A stretch of 64,000 nt of DNA from Pseudomonas sp. LD120 (GTDB lineage Bacteria > Pseudomonadota > Gammaproteobacteria > Pseudomonadales > Pseudomonadaceae): assembly GCF_009861525.1 (NCBI RefSeq), contig NZ_WVHL01000005.1, forward strand, positions 1,736,001 through 1,800,000, given 5' to 3'. A program made the translations under genes and the position numbers. Below are positions 26,294-35,325 of the stretch, piece by piece. A model generated the notes under the pieces. The model saw nothing but the letters and a program-made list of their open reading frames with translations. It made no database searches and was not told the origin of the DNA. Every line of letters begins with the position of its first letter. The stretch's first letter is position 1.

Positions 26294-26618
26294 GCAGCAT
26301 TCCTAAAGCGATGAGCGGTCGATACATTTGACAAGTCAGTACCGGGCAGTTGCTCCGAGCGGATCTTCAAGGCCTTGAACCACAAGTCGGCGCCAGGTCC
26401 CGAAACGCCTGGAACTCTGGTTGGCAACGCTGGAATGGGGCTTTGGAGAATCAGCAGGCAGGCGGCAACCCGGTTTACACGCTTATCAGTAGCGATCAAA
26501 GCCTGAAGGGTAGCGAAAACCATCGCTCAGGGGAATGCTCACGGCGCGGGACTTCGCTTGTGCAAGGAACTTGGCGCCAGTACCATTACCGCTCTCTTTT
26601 TCCGGCAGGAGCGGTTGC
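26294..26618. other. Divergent intergenic region between gcvR and dapA
   Basis: About 325 bp carrying promoters for gcvR (leftward) and dapA-bamC (rightward). The dapA frame is open from 26535 but the extension is not conserved. A GAACTT at 26567 lacks a matching AlgU -10. I see no structured RNA or repeat. Confidence 0.4.
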
Positions 26619-27497
26619 ATGATTGCGGGCAGTATGGTGGCACTGGTCACACCCATGGATGCACAGGGAAATCTCGACTGGGACAGCCTGAGCAAACTGG
26701 TGGACTTCCACCTGCAAGAGGGCACCAATGCCATCGTTGCGGTCGGCACCACAGGTGAATCGGCGACCCTGGATGTCAACGAACACATCGAAGTGATTCG
26801 GCGGGTGGTGGCCCAGGTTGCAGGGCGTATCCCGGTGATTGCCGGTACTGGCGCCAACTCGACGCGCGAAGCGATCGAACTGACCACCAACGCCAAGATC
26901 GCTGGCGCCGATGCCTGCCTGCTGGTGACCCCGTATTACAACAAACCGACCCAGGAAGGCTTGTACCAGCATTTCCGCACCGTTGCCGAGGCGGTGGACA
27001 TCCCGCAGATTCTCTACAACGTACCGGGCCGCACCGCGTGCGACATGCAGGCCGAGACTGTAATCCGCCTGTCCAGCGTGAAAAACATCATCGGCATCAA
27101 GGAAGCCACTGGCGACCTGCAACGCGCCAAAGACATCCTGGCCGGCGTGCCTGACGATTTTCTGCTGTATTCTGGCGATGACGCCACGGCTGTCGAACTG
27201 ATCCTGCTGGGTGGCAAGGGCAATATCTCGGTGACTGCCAACGTCGCCCCGCGCGCCATGAGCGAGATGTGTGCTGCCGCCATGGCTGGCGATGCTGAAA
27301 AGGCCCGGGCGATTCACGACACCCTGATGCCGCTGAACAAGACCTTGTTCATCGAATCCAACCCTATTCCCGTGAAATGGGCCCTGCATGAAATGGGCTT
27401 GATGCCGGACGGTATCCGTCTGCCGCTCACCTGGCTCAGTGCTGCCTGTCACGAACCGCTGCGGCAGGCCATGCGCCAGTCCGGCGTCTTGGTTTAA
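26619..27497 (+). CDS. dapA: 4-hydroxy-tetrahydrodipicolinate synthase
   Basis: A 292-residue TIM-barrel aldolase that condenses pyruvate with aspartate semialdehyde, the branch point to lysine and diaminopimelate. The catalytic set is complete: Thr44-Thr45 in GTTGESATL, Tyr133 in [11 protein letters not shown], and the Schiff-base Lys161 in GIKEATGDL. The ATG at 26619 is preceded by AGGAG and matches the usual start [13 protein letters not shown]. It precedes bamC by 17 bp, as in other pseudomonads and E. coli. Confidence 0.97.
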   Translation: MIAGSMVALVTPMDAQGNLDWDSLSKLVDFHLQEGTNAIVAVGTTGESATLDVNEHIEVIRRVVAQVAGRIPVIAGTGANSTREAIELTTNAKIAGADACLLVTPYYNKPTQEGLYQHFRTVAEAVDIPQILYNVPGRTACDMQAETVIRLSSVKNIIGIKEATGDLQRAKDILAGVPDDFLLYSGDDATAVELILLGGKGNISVTANVAPRAMSEMCAAAMAGDAEKARAIHDTLMPLNKTLFIESNPIPVKWALHEMGLMPDGIRLPLTWLSAACHEPLRQAMRQSGVLV

Positions 27498-27514
27498 TTG
27501 AGGAAGTACAACGC

Positions 27515-28630
27515 ATGAAGCGAATGGCCGGACTTTCCGCACTTGCCTTGATTATCTCCAGCACCAGTGGCTGCGGTTGGATCTGGGGCCCTGAAGGTTA
27601 CTTCCGTGACCGGGGTAGCGATTACCTGCAAGCGCAACAAACAGCACCTATGCAATTGCCACCGGATGTTCGGACTGCCAAGCGCCTGGATCCCTTGCTG
27701 CCGATTCCGCGCAACGTGGCCGACGACAACGTCAAGGGCGAGTACGAAGTGCCTCGTCCACAACCGCTGTCGGCAATTGCCGATGCCAGCGACTACACCC
27801 TGCAAAAAAGCGGCGACTCCCGCTGGGTCATGGCCCAGCGTCCGCCAGCTGAAGTCTGGCCGGTGGCGGTGCAGTTCTTCCAGGACAACGGTTTCCGTCT
27901 GGATCAGCAGCGTCCGCAGACCGGTGAGTTCACCACCACTTGGCAGCGTTCCGATGAGCTTTCCGAGGCTGTGGCCAAGCGCCTGAGCAGTGCAGGTGTC
28001 GCCACCGACAGCGAGACCCGCGTCCGGGTGCGTATTGAGCCGGGTGTGCAGCGCAATACCAGCGAAGTCTATGTGGTCAGCGCCGAGCGTCCTGCCGGCA
28101 GCACTGCGGACGTGGCGTTCACCAACCGTTCGGTCAACACCGGCCTGGACGCTGCGCTGGTGGATGACATGCTGGCCAGCATGAGCCGTACCGCTGAGAA
28201 AGGCGGTTCGGTTTCCTTGCTCGCGGCACGTGATTTCGATACCCCAAGCCGAGTCAGCCTCAGCGAAGACGGCAGCGGCAACCCGGTGCTGAACCTGGGC
28301 GCCGACCTCGATCGTGCCTGGTCTAGCGTGGGCCGTGCCCTGGAGCAGGGCGAGTGGCGGGTTGAGGACATCAACCGCAGCCTGGGTCTGTACTACATCA
28401 ACCTGGCGGAAAAAGCCGAGAAGAAAAACGACGAGCCGGGCTTTTTCGGCAAGTTGTTCGGCAGCAAGCCGGCCAAGGAAGAGATCGAAGCTCGCGCCGA
28501 GCGCTATCAGGTTCGCCTGAGCAAGGTCGGCGACAACGTCCAGGTCACCGTCGAGAAGAACATCAATACCGTGGCGCCGGCCGATGTGGCGCGCAAGGTG
28601 TTGGGCGCGATTCAGGACAACCTGGGCTGA
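27515..28630 (+). CDS. bamC: Outer membrane assembly lipoprotein BamC
   Basis: A 371-residue lipoprotein (NlpB). The signal peptide [20 protein letters not shown] ends with the lipidated cysteine at residue 20. A long unstructured N-terminal part ([20 protein letters not shown]) is the segment that contacts BamD. Two helix-grip domains follow, about 95-215 and 245-370. BamC is an accessory member of the BAM complex that inserts beta-barrel proteins. It lies between dapA and an MBL-fold gene in an apparent operon through purC. Confidence 0.9.
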   Translation: MKRMAGLSALALIISSTSGCGWIWGPEGYFRDRGSDYLQAQQTAPMQLPPDVRTAKRLDPLLPIPRNVADDNVKGEYEVPRPQPLSAIADASDYTLQKSGDSRWVMAQRPPAEVWPVAVQFFQDNGFRLDQQRPQTGEFTTTWQRSDELSEAVAKRLSSAGVATDSETRVRVRIEPGVQRNTSEVYVVSAERPAGSTADVAFTNRSVNTGLDAALVDDMLASMSRTAEKGGSVSLLAARDFDTPSRVSLSEDGSGNPVLNLGADLDRAWSSVGRALEQGEWRVEDINRSLGLYYINLAEKAEKKNDEPGFFGKLFGSKPAKEEIEARAERYQVRLSKVGDNVQVTVEKNINTVAPADVARKVLGAIQDNLG

Positions 28631-28634
28631 TCAG

Positions 28635-29393
28635 ATGCGTTTTGCCGTTCTCGGCAGTGGTAGCCAAGGGAATGGCACGCTGATCGCCAGTGCTGACACT
28701 TACATCCTGGTGGATTGTGGTTTCTCCTTGCGGGAAACCGAACGGCGCCTGCTGCGCCTGGGAGTTCATCCCGCGCAGTTGAGCGCCATCCTGGTGACCC
28801 ACGAACATGCCGACCACGTGCATGGCGTGGGTTTGCTGTCTCGGCGCTACAATCTACCGGTCTACCTCAGTCAGGGAACCCTGCGCGGGATGCGCAAGCC
28901 GGTGGCGGCTGAGGGTTTTGTCCGTGGTGGCGAGCAACTGCAGATCGGCGCCTTGCGCATTGACGTGATTGCCGTCGCCCATGACGCCCAGGAGCCTACC
29001 CAGTTTGTTTTCAGCGACGGTCAGCGGCGTTTCGGTCTGCTGACCGACCTGGGTTCGTACTGCGCCGGCGTACTGGAAGGCTACCGTAGCCTGGATGCCT
29101 TGATGATTGAGGCCAATCATTGCCGGGACCTGTTGGCGCGCGGTTATTACCCGTACTTTCTCAAGCAGCGGGTCGGCGGTGACCAAGGGCATTTGAACAA
29201 CCATCAGGCTGCAAGCCTGGTGGCCGAATTGGGATGGCAGGACCTGCAGCACCTGGTCCTTGCTCATCTGAGCAGCAAGAACAACCTGCCGCAGCTGGCC
29301 CGGCAATGTTTTGTCGACACCCTCGGGTGCGACCCGGACTGGCTGCAACTGGCCGATCAAGATTCAGGGCTCGACTGGCGCCACATCGCCTAG
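28635..29393 (+). CDS. MBL-fold metallohydrolase (YycJ/VicX-like)
   Basis: A 252-residue metallo-beta-lactamase-fold enzyme. The metal-binding motif THEHADHVHG puts ligands at His56, His58, Asp60 and His61; GSGSQGNGTLI at 7-17 and VLAHLSSKNN near the C-terminus fit the YycJ/VicX subgroup, some of which act on nucleic acids. The substrate is not known here. The ATG at 28635 is 4 bp after the bamC stop codon, so it is translated as part of the dapA-bamC operon. Confidence 0.82.
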   Translation: MRFAVLGSGSQGNGTLIASADTYILVDCGFSLRETERRLLRLGVHPAQLSAILVTHEHADHVHGVGLLSRRYNLPVYLSQGTLRGMRKPVAAEGFVRGGEQLQIGALRIDVIAVAHDAQEPTQFVFSDGQRRFGLLTDLGSYCAGVLEGYRSLDALMIEANHCRDLLARGYYPYFLKQRVGGDQGHLNNHQAASLVAELGWQDLQHLVLAHLSSKNNLPQLARQCFVDTLGCDPDWLQLADQDSGLDWRHIA

Positions 29394-29421
29394 CCCACCT
29401 ACTTAGCAAGCGGAGCCCATC

Positions 29422-30135
29422 ATGGAAAAACGTGAAGAACTCTACCGCGGCAAAGCCAAATCGGTTTACAAGACCGACGACGCTGACCGCTTGATCCTGC
29501 TGTTTCGCAACGACACCTCGGCGTTCGACGGCAAGCGCATCGAGCAGTTGGACCGCAAGGGTATGGTGAACAACAAGTTCAACGCCTTCATCATGCAGAA
29601 ACTCGAAGCCGCCGGCGTGCCGACCCAGTTCGACAAGCTGCTGGGCGACAACGAGTGCCTGGTGAAGAAGCTCGACATGATCCCGGTGGAGTGTGTGGTG
29701 CGTAACTACGCCGCCGGCAGCCTGGTCAAGCGCCTGGGTGTGGAAGAGGGCATGAAGCTCAACCCTTACACCTTCGAGCTGTTCCTCAAGGACGATGCCA
29801 AGGGCGACCCGTTCATCAACGAATCCCACGTAGTGGCGTTCGGCTGGGGTACCGCCGAGCAACTGGCGCGCATGAAAGAGCTGTCGCTCAAGGTCAACGA
29901 AGTCCTGAGCAAGCTGTTCGACGACGCTGGCCTGCTGCTGGTGGACTTCAAGCTGGAATTCGGCGTGTTCAGCGACGGCTCCATTGTTCTGGGTGACGAG
30001 TTCAGCCCAGACGGTTGCCGCCTGTGGGATAAGGACACCAAGAAGAAGATGGACAAGGACCGCTTCCGCCAGGGCCTCGGTGATGTCATCGAAGCTTACG
30101 AAGAAGTCGCCCAGCGCCTCGGCGTGCCGCTGTAA
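29422..30135 (+). CDS. purC: SAICAR synthetase
   Basis: A 237-residue phosphoribosylaminoimidazole-succinocarboxamide synthase, an ATP-dependent step of purine synthesis joining CAIR and aspartate. It begins [20 protein letters not shown], and the family motifs [27 protein letters not shown] and [14 protein letters not shown] are present. Length is standard. It follows the MBL-fold gene by 28 bp and precedes tRNA-Ser, the same order as PAO1 by recall. Confidence 0.97.
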   Translation: MEKREELYRGKAKSVYKTDDADRLILLFRNDTSAFDGKRIEQLDRKGMVNNKFNAFIMQKLEAAGVPTQFDKLLGDNECLVKKLDMIPVECVVRNYAAGSLVKRLGVEEGMKLNPYTFELFLKDDAKGDPFINESHVVAFGWGTAEQLARMKELSLKVNEVLSKLFDDAGLLLVDFKLEFGVFSDGSIVLGDEFSPDGCRLWDKDTKKKMDKDRFRQGLGDVIEAYEEVAQRLGVPL

Positions 30136-30179
30136 TCGACGCAAGCATCTGATAGCACGGAAAAAATTTGCTCGGGGGC

Positions 30180-30208
30180 TTCGCATCCGGCAAAGGTGCT
30201 GTTATGAT
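30180..30208 (+). promoter_or_regulatory. Promoter candidate for tRNA-Ser
   Basis: TTCGCA at 30180-30185, a 17-bp spacer and TATGAT at 30203-30208, followed by a GC-rich discriminator (GCGCGCC) typical of stable RNA promoters. It lies about 10 bp before the mature tRNA 5' end. Confidence 0.55.
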
Positions 30209-30218
30209 GCGCGCCGTT

Positions 30219-30308
30219 GGAGAGATGCCAGAGTGGCCGAATGGGACGGATTCGAAATCCGTTGTACCTTCACCGGTACCTAGGGTTCGAATCCCTATCT
30301 CTCCGCCA
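30219..30308 (+). tRNA. tRNA-Ser (anticodon CGA)
   Basis: A 90-nt class II tRNA with encoded CCA. The acceptor stem GGAGAGA pairs with TCTCTCC before GCCA. The anticodon arm ACGGA-TTCGAAA-TCCGT gives anticodon CGA, reading UCG. A long variable arm and the T-arm GGGTTCGAATCCC are present. The same tRNA follows purC in P. aeruginosa by recall. Confidence 0.96.
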
Positions 30309-30323
30309 TTATTGAACAAGACT

Positions 30324-30360
30324 AAGCCCCCGCAAGCATCAATGTTTGCGGGGGCTTTTT
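30324..30360 (+). terminator. Intrinsic terminator after tRNA-Ser
   Basis: AAGCCCCCGCAA pairs with TTGCGGGGGCTT; the stem extends inward through GCAT/ATGT and is followed by TTTTT. It is a strong terminator for the tRNA transcript. Confidence 0.92.
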
Positions 30361-30479
30361 CGTTTTCGGGGTTGAATCCGGGGTATTTAGGACAAGCAGC
30401 GGTGTCTCCATTCCGCTCTTGTCCGGTTTATGCCAAAGGGGCAGAGCCGTTCAACTCGCCGACGAAACAAGGAGGTTGT

Positions 30480-31763
30480 ATGCGTGCAATCCGCGGCTCC
30501 CGTGGTTTTCTTCACGGCTTAGCGTTCATCTTGGCGTTGGTCGTGCTGGCGGCGACGCGGGTCAGCGCTGCGCAAGCGCCTGCCAGTTCCGTGGAGTTTC
30601 CCGTTTGGAGTCGTACCTGGGTTGGGAGCTTGGGCAGCAACCAGGTGGAAATATCTCTGAACCGAATCGCGCAGGGCCTATCGGGCAGCTATTGCTATCA
30701 GCCCTGCAGAGCCCGAACGCGCAGCCAGCTTGGGTTGCTCGGGCGGATGCGGGGCCAAGGGGCTGAGCTGATTGAGCGAGACAGCGGTCATGGAGCCGCC
30801 ATGACGGGCACCTGGCAGATCGAATCGCTGAAGGATGGCATCACCGGCACTTGGATTTCGCCCAACGGTCAGCGCAAGCTCGCGCTGGCCCTGCGCCCGA
30901 TCCCGCCCCAGGACGAGCTGCAGGCGCGTTTCCCCTATGAGATACGCCTGGTCGCGGACGCACTGCCTGAGGACGATGGTGAGGGTTGTCCTACGCCGCC
31001 TCGGGTGTCGGCTATCCATCTGTATAAAAACGGCGAATTGTTCCAGACCCTGGAAACGGAGTCCCAGGGAACCTGCAGCATATTCATGCCCGTCTTGGTC
31101 GATGCGAACTTCGATGGCTGGCCGGACCTGCGCCTCGCGCAGTTTCTCCCCGCCGGCCCTAACATTCCCTACCAGACCTGGCTGTATGACACGAACACGA
31201 ACCGCTTCGTCGATGCCCCCGCCGGCTTGCAGGACATCAGCTCGGCCGAGTTCGACCCGGTTCACCGGATCGTCTACACCTACTGGCGAGCCAGTTGCTG
31301 TGAGCACGGCGTATCAACTTATCGTTGGAAGCAAGGCGACGTCGAAGAAGTCGAGTCCCGGAGCAGCTACGTGCTGCCAGTGCTGGAGGGCACCACGCGG
31401 CGTCTTTGTTACATCACCCCCAGTTACGGCAACGGCTTCATCGAGTTCAAGTCGCGGGTCGAGCAAGCTGCCGATGGACGGTTGAAACTGCGTCAGATTG
31501 ATCCGAAAACCTGCGACATCTATGACGACACATTCTTGCAACGTGCGTATATCGATATCTGGAAGCCCGCTCCGCTCGGTCAGCGACCGACCCTCTTGCG
31601 AACGGAAGAGATCGCCTGGAAACCAACGCAGACCTCAGCAGGAAAACGCTATTGTCCCGAGGTGCCGTTCTTCGATCGTGGGCGTATCCAACGCATCGTG
31701 CTCCGCGAGCGTCCTGAGCTGTGCAGTGAGAAGGCTCCGTCGCAGGAGTGGTTTTCAGGTTGA
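30480..31763 (+). CDS. Secreted XAC2610-like hypothetical protein
   Basis: A 427-residue protein with a signal peptide (helix LHGLAFILALVVLAATRV, cleavage near VSAAQA, about residue 33). The segment FMPVLVDANFDGWPDLRLAQ contains a DxNxDGxxD calcium-binding-like loop and resembles XAC2610-related secreted proteins; that assignment is tentative. It has cysteines at several positions, including the CC pair in WRASCCEHG, fitting an exported disulfide-bonded protein. The ATG at 30480 follows AAGGAGG; a longer open frame upstream crosses the tRNA and is not credible. It stands alone after the tRNA terminator. Confidence 0.6.
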   Translation: MRAIRGSRGFLHGLAFILALVVLAATRVSAAQAPASSVEFPVWSRTWVGSLGSNQVEISLNRIAQGLSGSYCYQPCRARTRSQLGLLGRMRGQGAELIERDSGHGAAMTGTWQIESLKDGITGTWISPNGQRKLALALRPIPPQDELQARFPYEIRLVADALPEDDGEGCPTPPRVSAIHLYKNGELFQTLETESQGTCSIFMPVLVDANFDGWPDLRLAQFLPAGPNIPYQTWLYDTNTNRFVDAPAGLQDISSAEFDPVHRIVYTYWRASCCEHGVSTYRWKQGDVEEVESRSSYVLPVLEGTTRRLCYITPSYGNGFIEFKSRVEQAADGRLKLRQIDPKTCDIYDDTFLQRAYIDIWKPAPLGQRPTLLRTEEIAWKPTQTSAGKRYCPEVPFFDRGRIQRIVLRERPELCSEKAPSQEWFSG

Positions 31764-31831
31764 GAGCGGGCAGTCGCCACTAACAAGCGCAAGCAATCGT
31801 CCCAAGCGGTCGTTCAGATGCGCTGCTGTGA

Positions 31832-32620
31832 TCAGACGCCAAGGCTTTCCAGGTCGCGGGCCAGCATCACCAACTGGTGGGCCAGGGAACTTTCGAGCTT
31901 TTCGCTGGACAGTTGGAAGCTCGGGGCGCCGCAGGTCAGGGCCATGATGCTGCCGTCGGCCAGGCGCAGAGGGACGCCTGCGCCGTTGACGTTGCGATCC
32001 CATTCTCCTAGCGATAAGCAGAAGCCGAAGGCTTCGTATTCACGGAAGGAGGCCTCCAGGGACTGTTCCAGGCTCGGCCATTCGTCACCTACCTTTTTCG
32101 CCACTTCCCGCAGCAGATGGTCACGCTCGATTTTCGGCGTGGCGGCGAGGTAGGCGCGTCCGGCGGCGCTGGTGGCCAGGGGCAGTCGAAGTCCGGGTTC
32201 CATGCGCAGGCTGGCGACTTCCGGTGGCCGGCTGCTGTCCACGTGAATCATCGACAGGCGGTCGCGGCAGGTGAGGCTGACGGTGGTGTTGGTGCGCCGC
32301 GAGAATTCGTCCATGAATGGCTTGCCAAGCTGGCGCACTCGCAGACTGGCGGAGTAGGCATAGCCCAGGGCGAGCACTGCCGAGTCCAGTTGGTATTTCT
32401 CCAGGTCCTGGTTGTATTTGAGGTAGCCCAGTTGCGTCAGGGTGTAGGTCAGGCGCGACACCGTGGGCTTGGGCAAGCCGGTGATGCGCGCGATGTCCTG
32501 ATTGCCGCGTACGGCGTGGCCGTGGGTAAAGGCTCGCAGTACTTCCAGGCCACGGGCCAGGGATTCGACGAATTTACGGTCTTTGGGGGCTTGTTCCGGG
32601 GCGTCGATGGGATCGTGCAT
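31832..32620 (-). CDS. IclR-family transcriptional regulator
   Basis: A 262-residue regulator. The N-terminal winged helix (about 18-75) includes QDIARITGLPKPTVSRLTYT, and the C-terminal effector domain (about 90-255) has the IclR features LGKPFMDEFSRRTNTTVSLT and LPLATSAAGRAYLAATP. IclR regulators of aromatic and fatty acid catabolism often sit beside their targets; here the thioesterase, CoA-ligase and beta-oxidation genes follow. A candidate operator (TTTCGCANNGCGGAATA) lies ahead of the ligase gene and ahead of the beta-oxidation operon, and a half-site lies ahead of this gene. The effector is unknown. Confidence 0.85.
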   Translation of the reverse strand: MHDPIDAPEQAPKDRKFVESLARGLEVLRAFTHGHAVRGNQDIARITGLPKPTVSRLTYTLTQLGYLKYNQDLEKYQLDSAVLALGYAYSASLRVRQLGKPFMDEFSRRTNTTVSLTCRDRLSMIHVDSSRPPEVASLRMEPGLRLPLATSAAGRAYLAATPKIERDHLLREVAKKVGDEWPSLEQSLEASFREYEAFGFCLSLGEWDRNVNGAGVPLRLADGSIMALTCGAPSFQLSSEKLESSLAHQLVMLARDLESLGV

Positions 32621-32816
32621 GGGGGCTTCCGGTGAGGGCTGGTGCCGGTCAGGAGGCCGGTTGACTACGCAGCAGGTTCGTGGAAAAGGAAAAATGTTAT
32701 CCCGGAACCGGTGTAATTGAAATCTGCGATTCCTCCTCGAAACTCAATTCCGCTCTGACGTACAAGGCTGTGCCCTCGGAGCGTGCCCGAGCTGTTCAGC
32801 GCACGGATAAGCCGTG

Positions 32817-33248
32817 TCAGCGCCTGTCATTACGCAAGCGGCCGCGTTTGAACACCCCTTCGGCGCTGGCCAACAGGCGGTCGTCGGCGTCCAGTAGATC
32901 ACAGCTGGCCATGAAGATCTTGGCGCCGCCGCCTCGCGTACGGGCCACGGCGCGCACTTCCGTGTCCGGCGGGGTTGAGGCCATATAGTTGATGTTCAGC
33001 GACAGGGTCAGCGCCAACCGCCATTGCGCCGGGTCTGAATGCCAGGTGCCACTCATGCCCATGGCGGTGTCGGCGATGGAAGCAATCACGCCGCCGTGCA
33101 GATTGCCGGCCTGGTTCAGGTGATGGGGGGCGACCGTGATTGCGATGACGGTTTGCGATTGTTGGTATTCCCGCAGGCTCAAGCCAAGTTGGGCTGCAAA
33201 TCCGCTGAACAGACCTTGCAGCATGGGCGCTTCAGGCACAGCTCTCAT
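32817..33248 (-). CDS. PaaI-type hotdog thioesterase
   Basis: A 143-residue single-hotdog protein. The segment NLHGGVIASIADTAMGMS is the PaaI-family active-site helix, where the HGG turn and an acidic residue (Asp of IADTA) support acyl-CoA hydrolysis. In catabolic clusters such enzymes release CoA from dead-end thioesters. It is divergent from the ligase gene and downstream of no other gene on its strand. The ATG at 33246-33248 has a poor ribosome site. Confidence 0.8.
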   Translation of the reverse strand: MRAVPEAPMLQGLFSGFAAQLGLSLREYQQSQTVIAITVAPHHLNQAGNLHGGVIASIADTAMGMSGTWHSDPAQWRLALTLSLNINYMASTPPDTEVRAVARTRGGGAKIFMASCDLLDADDRLLASAEGVFKRGRLRNDRR

Positions 33249-33575
33249 AAGCGATAACTCTGGTTGTTTGTTTTCTGTTGTCTGTTTCGGGTCCCTACCG
33301 CGGGGCAGAGGTGCCGTTCATAAGCAAGCGACTATTTTTCTGATTGTGTTCCGCAGCGCTGAATTGGCGTTGAAAATTAGAATGTCAGCGAATAATCTAC
33401 GGGTCAATATGAAATCATATTTCGCATAGCGGAATATATGTGCTTGAAATTAACGAGTCGCCTGGGCAGGATCAAGCGCGGATAGTTGCCAACAGGTTCG
33501 GTATTGAGTCTGTGCGCCGACTGTCACGGCTTGTGGTGATCCCCTTTGATCAATTCAGGGCTTGAAGGAGTGTCC
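33249..33575. other. Divergent control region between thioesterase and CoA-ligase genes
   Basis: About 327 bp. An AT-rich stretch (33360-33455) surrounds the candidate operator TTTCGCATAGCGGAATA. No gene is seen. Promoters for both flanking genes should be here. Confidence 0.45.
33420..33436. promoter_or_regulatory. Candidate operator (site 1), TTTCGCANNGCGGAATA
   Basis: TTTCGCATAGCGGAATA is an imperfect dyad (TTYCGC / GCGGAA). It is identical at 15 of 17 positions to site 2 at 45105-45121 in the other promoter region of this catabolic cluster. Confidence 0.55.
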
Positions 33576-35282
33576 ATGTCCCTTACCGGTACTCAGCGTC
33601 CCCATCACCGCACATGGCCCAAGCGCTTGCCCCATGCGTTGACGGTGCCGGCCACCTCGCTGTGGTTCAACCTGGAGGTGGTCGCGCAACGTTACCCGGA
33701 CAAGGTGGCTTACCGGTTTTTCGGTCGGGAGATCAGTTTCTCCGCGCTGAAGGTCCAGGCTGAGGCCCTGGCTGGTTGGTTACAGAGCATGGACGTAGCT
33801 CCGGGTGATCGGGTGGCGCTGTACCTGCAGAACTGCCCGCAATTCATCGTGGCGTTCTACGCCATTTTGCGGGCGAATGCGGTGGCGGTGCCGGTCAACC
33901 CGATGAACAAGGCCGAAGAATTGAGCTATCAGATCAGCGATGCCCAGGCGCGAGTGCTGATTTGCGCGGCGGATCTGGCGCCGCTCGCCCAGGTGGCGAA
34001 TGCCGCACTTGCAGCCGATCAGCAGGTGCGCACGGTACTGGTGACTCGCTATTGCGATGCCATGCCTGCAACCCAGGACATGCACCCAGCGGAAGCCCCC
34101 AGCCGGGAAACCGATGTCTGGCTGCGCAGCGAGCCGCCGCTGCCTGAAGGCTATCTGCGCTGGAGCGATGCCCTCAGTCAGGCCTTGCGCCCCGCTGTGC
34201 ACAGTGCCCAACCCGATGATTTGGCCCTGTTGCAATACACCTCGGGTACCACCGGTCATCCCAAGGGCTGCATGCACAGCCATCGCAGCTTGATGAGCAA
34301 CGCGGTCAGCGGCAGTTGGCTGCAGTCCACTGTCGAGTCAGTGGGGCTGGGGGTGGTGCCGTTCTTCCACATCACCGGTCTGGTGTGTTTTGTCCTGCGG
34401 GCGGTGTTCGATGGCACGACCACGGTGATCATGCCGCGCTGGGACCGGGAACTGGCCGGGCGCTTGATTTCCCGTCATCGGGTGACTCACTGGACCTGTA
34501 TCCCGACCATGGTCATCGACCTGTTCGCCAGCCCCAACTACAAGGATTTCGAGCTGTCCAGCCTGGTGCATATCAACGGTGGCGGGGCGGCGATGCCCGA
34601 GGCGGTGGCGGAGCGCCTGCGACAGGAATTCGGCTTGACCTTTCTTGAAGGCTACGGCCTTACGGAAACCGCTGCTGCCAGCCATGGCAACCCTCCTGAG
34701 CGGCCTAAGCTGCAATGCCTGGGCATGCCTTTCTTTGGGGTCGATTCACGGGTGGTCGACCCACAGACCTTGCAGGAGCTGGCGCCTGGTCAGGTAGGGG
34801 AAATCATCACCTTCGGGCCGATGCTGTTCAAAGGCTACTGGCGCAATCCTGAGGCCACCGCCGCTGCCTTCGTTGAATTCGAAGGTAAACGTTTTCTACG
34901 TACCGGCGACCTCGGCCATATGGATTCAGAGGGTTACTTCTTTCTCACCGATCGCCTCAAACGGATGATCAACAGCAGTGGCTTCAAGGTCTGGCCGGCG
35001 GAAGTGGAGGCGCTGTTGTTCAAGCACCCGGCCGTGCACGAGGCGTGCGTTATCGCGGCTCATGATGCCTACCGCGGAGAAACCGTCAAAGCCCTGGTGG
35101 TGTTGCGCAGCGAAGCGCAGGGGCGCACCAGTTCACAGCAGATTATCGATTGGTCGCGCAAGCACATGGCGGCCTACAAGGTGCCGCGGGTGCTGGAGTT
35201 CGTCGACAGCCTGCCCAAATCCGGTTCCGGAAAGGTCATGTGGCGCGTGCTGCAAGACCGCGAGGCCAGTAACACTCGATAG
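33576..35282 (+). CDS. Acyl-CoA synthetase (AMP-forming, FadD-like)
   Basis: A 568-residue adenylate-forming enzyme that should activate a carboxylic acid with ATP and CoA. Core motifs are complete: P-loop YTSGTTGHPKG (221-231), GYGLTET (359-365), FLRTGDLGHMD, and the C-terminal catalytic lysine in PKSGSGKVMWR (Lys553). The substrate is not evident; the family spans medium-chain, dicarboxylic and aryl acids. The ATG at 33576 follows AAGGAG. It leads an apparent operon with an MFS importer and a nitronate monooxygenase-like gene, and complements the divergently placed beta-oxidation genes. Confidence 0.85.
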   Translation: MSLTGTQRPHHRTWPKRLPHALTVPATSLWFNLEVVAQRYPDKVAYRFFGREISFSALKVQAEALAGWLQSMDVAPGDRVALYLQNCPQFIVAFYAILRANAVAVPVNPMNKAEELSYQISDAQARVLICAADLAPLAQVANAALAADQQVRTVLVTRYCDAMPATQDMHPAEAPSRETDVWLRSEPPLPEGYLRWSDALSQALRPAVHSAQPDDLALLQYTSGTTGHPKGCMHSHRSLMSNAVSGSWLQSTVESVGLGVVPFFHITGLVCFVLRAVFDGTTTVIMPRWDRELAGRLISRHRVTHWTCIPTMVIDLFASPNYKDFELSSLVHINGGGAAMPEAVAERLRQEFGLTFLEGYGLTETAAASHGNPPERPKLQCLGMPFFGVDSRVVDPQTLQELAPGQVGEIITFGPMLFKGYWRNPEATAAAFVEFEGKRFLRTGDLGHMDSEGYFFLTDRLKRMINSSGFKVWPAEVEALLFKHPAVHEACVIAAHDAYRGETVKALVVLRSEAQGRTSSQQIIDWSRKHMAAYKVPRVLEFVDSLPKSGSGKVMWRVLQDREASNTR

Positions 35283-35325
35283 CGATTTCCTGATGCCGTA
35301 ACCACCGACGCCGCCGGAGACGACA

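Noticed and set aside
26567-26590. GAACTT upstream of dapA as an AlgU promoter
   Set aside because: No TCTGA-like -10 at 16-17 bp; dapA is housekeeping.
30219-30360. tRNA-Ser as an integration site of a genomic island
   Set aside because: No integrase, no phage genes and no recognisable direct repeat of the tRNA 3' end were found downstream, so an island claim is not supported.
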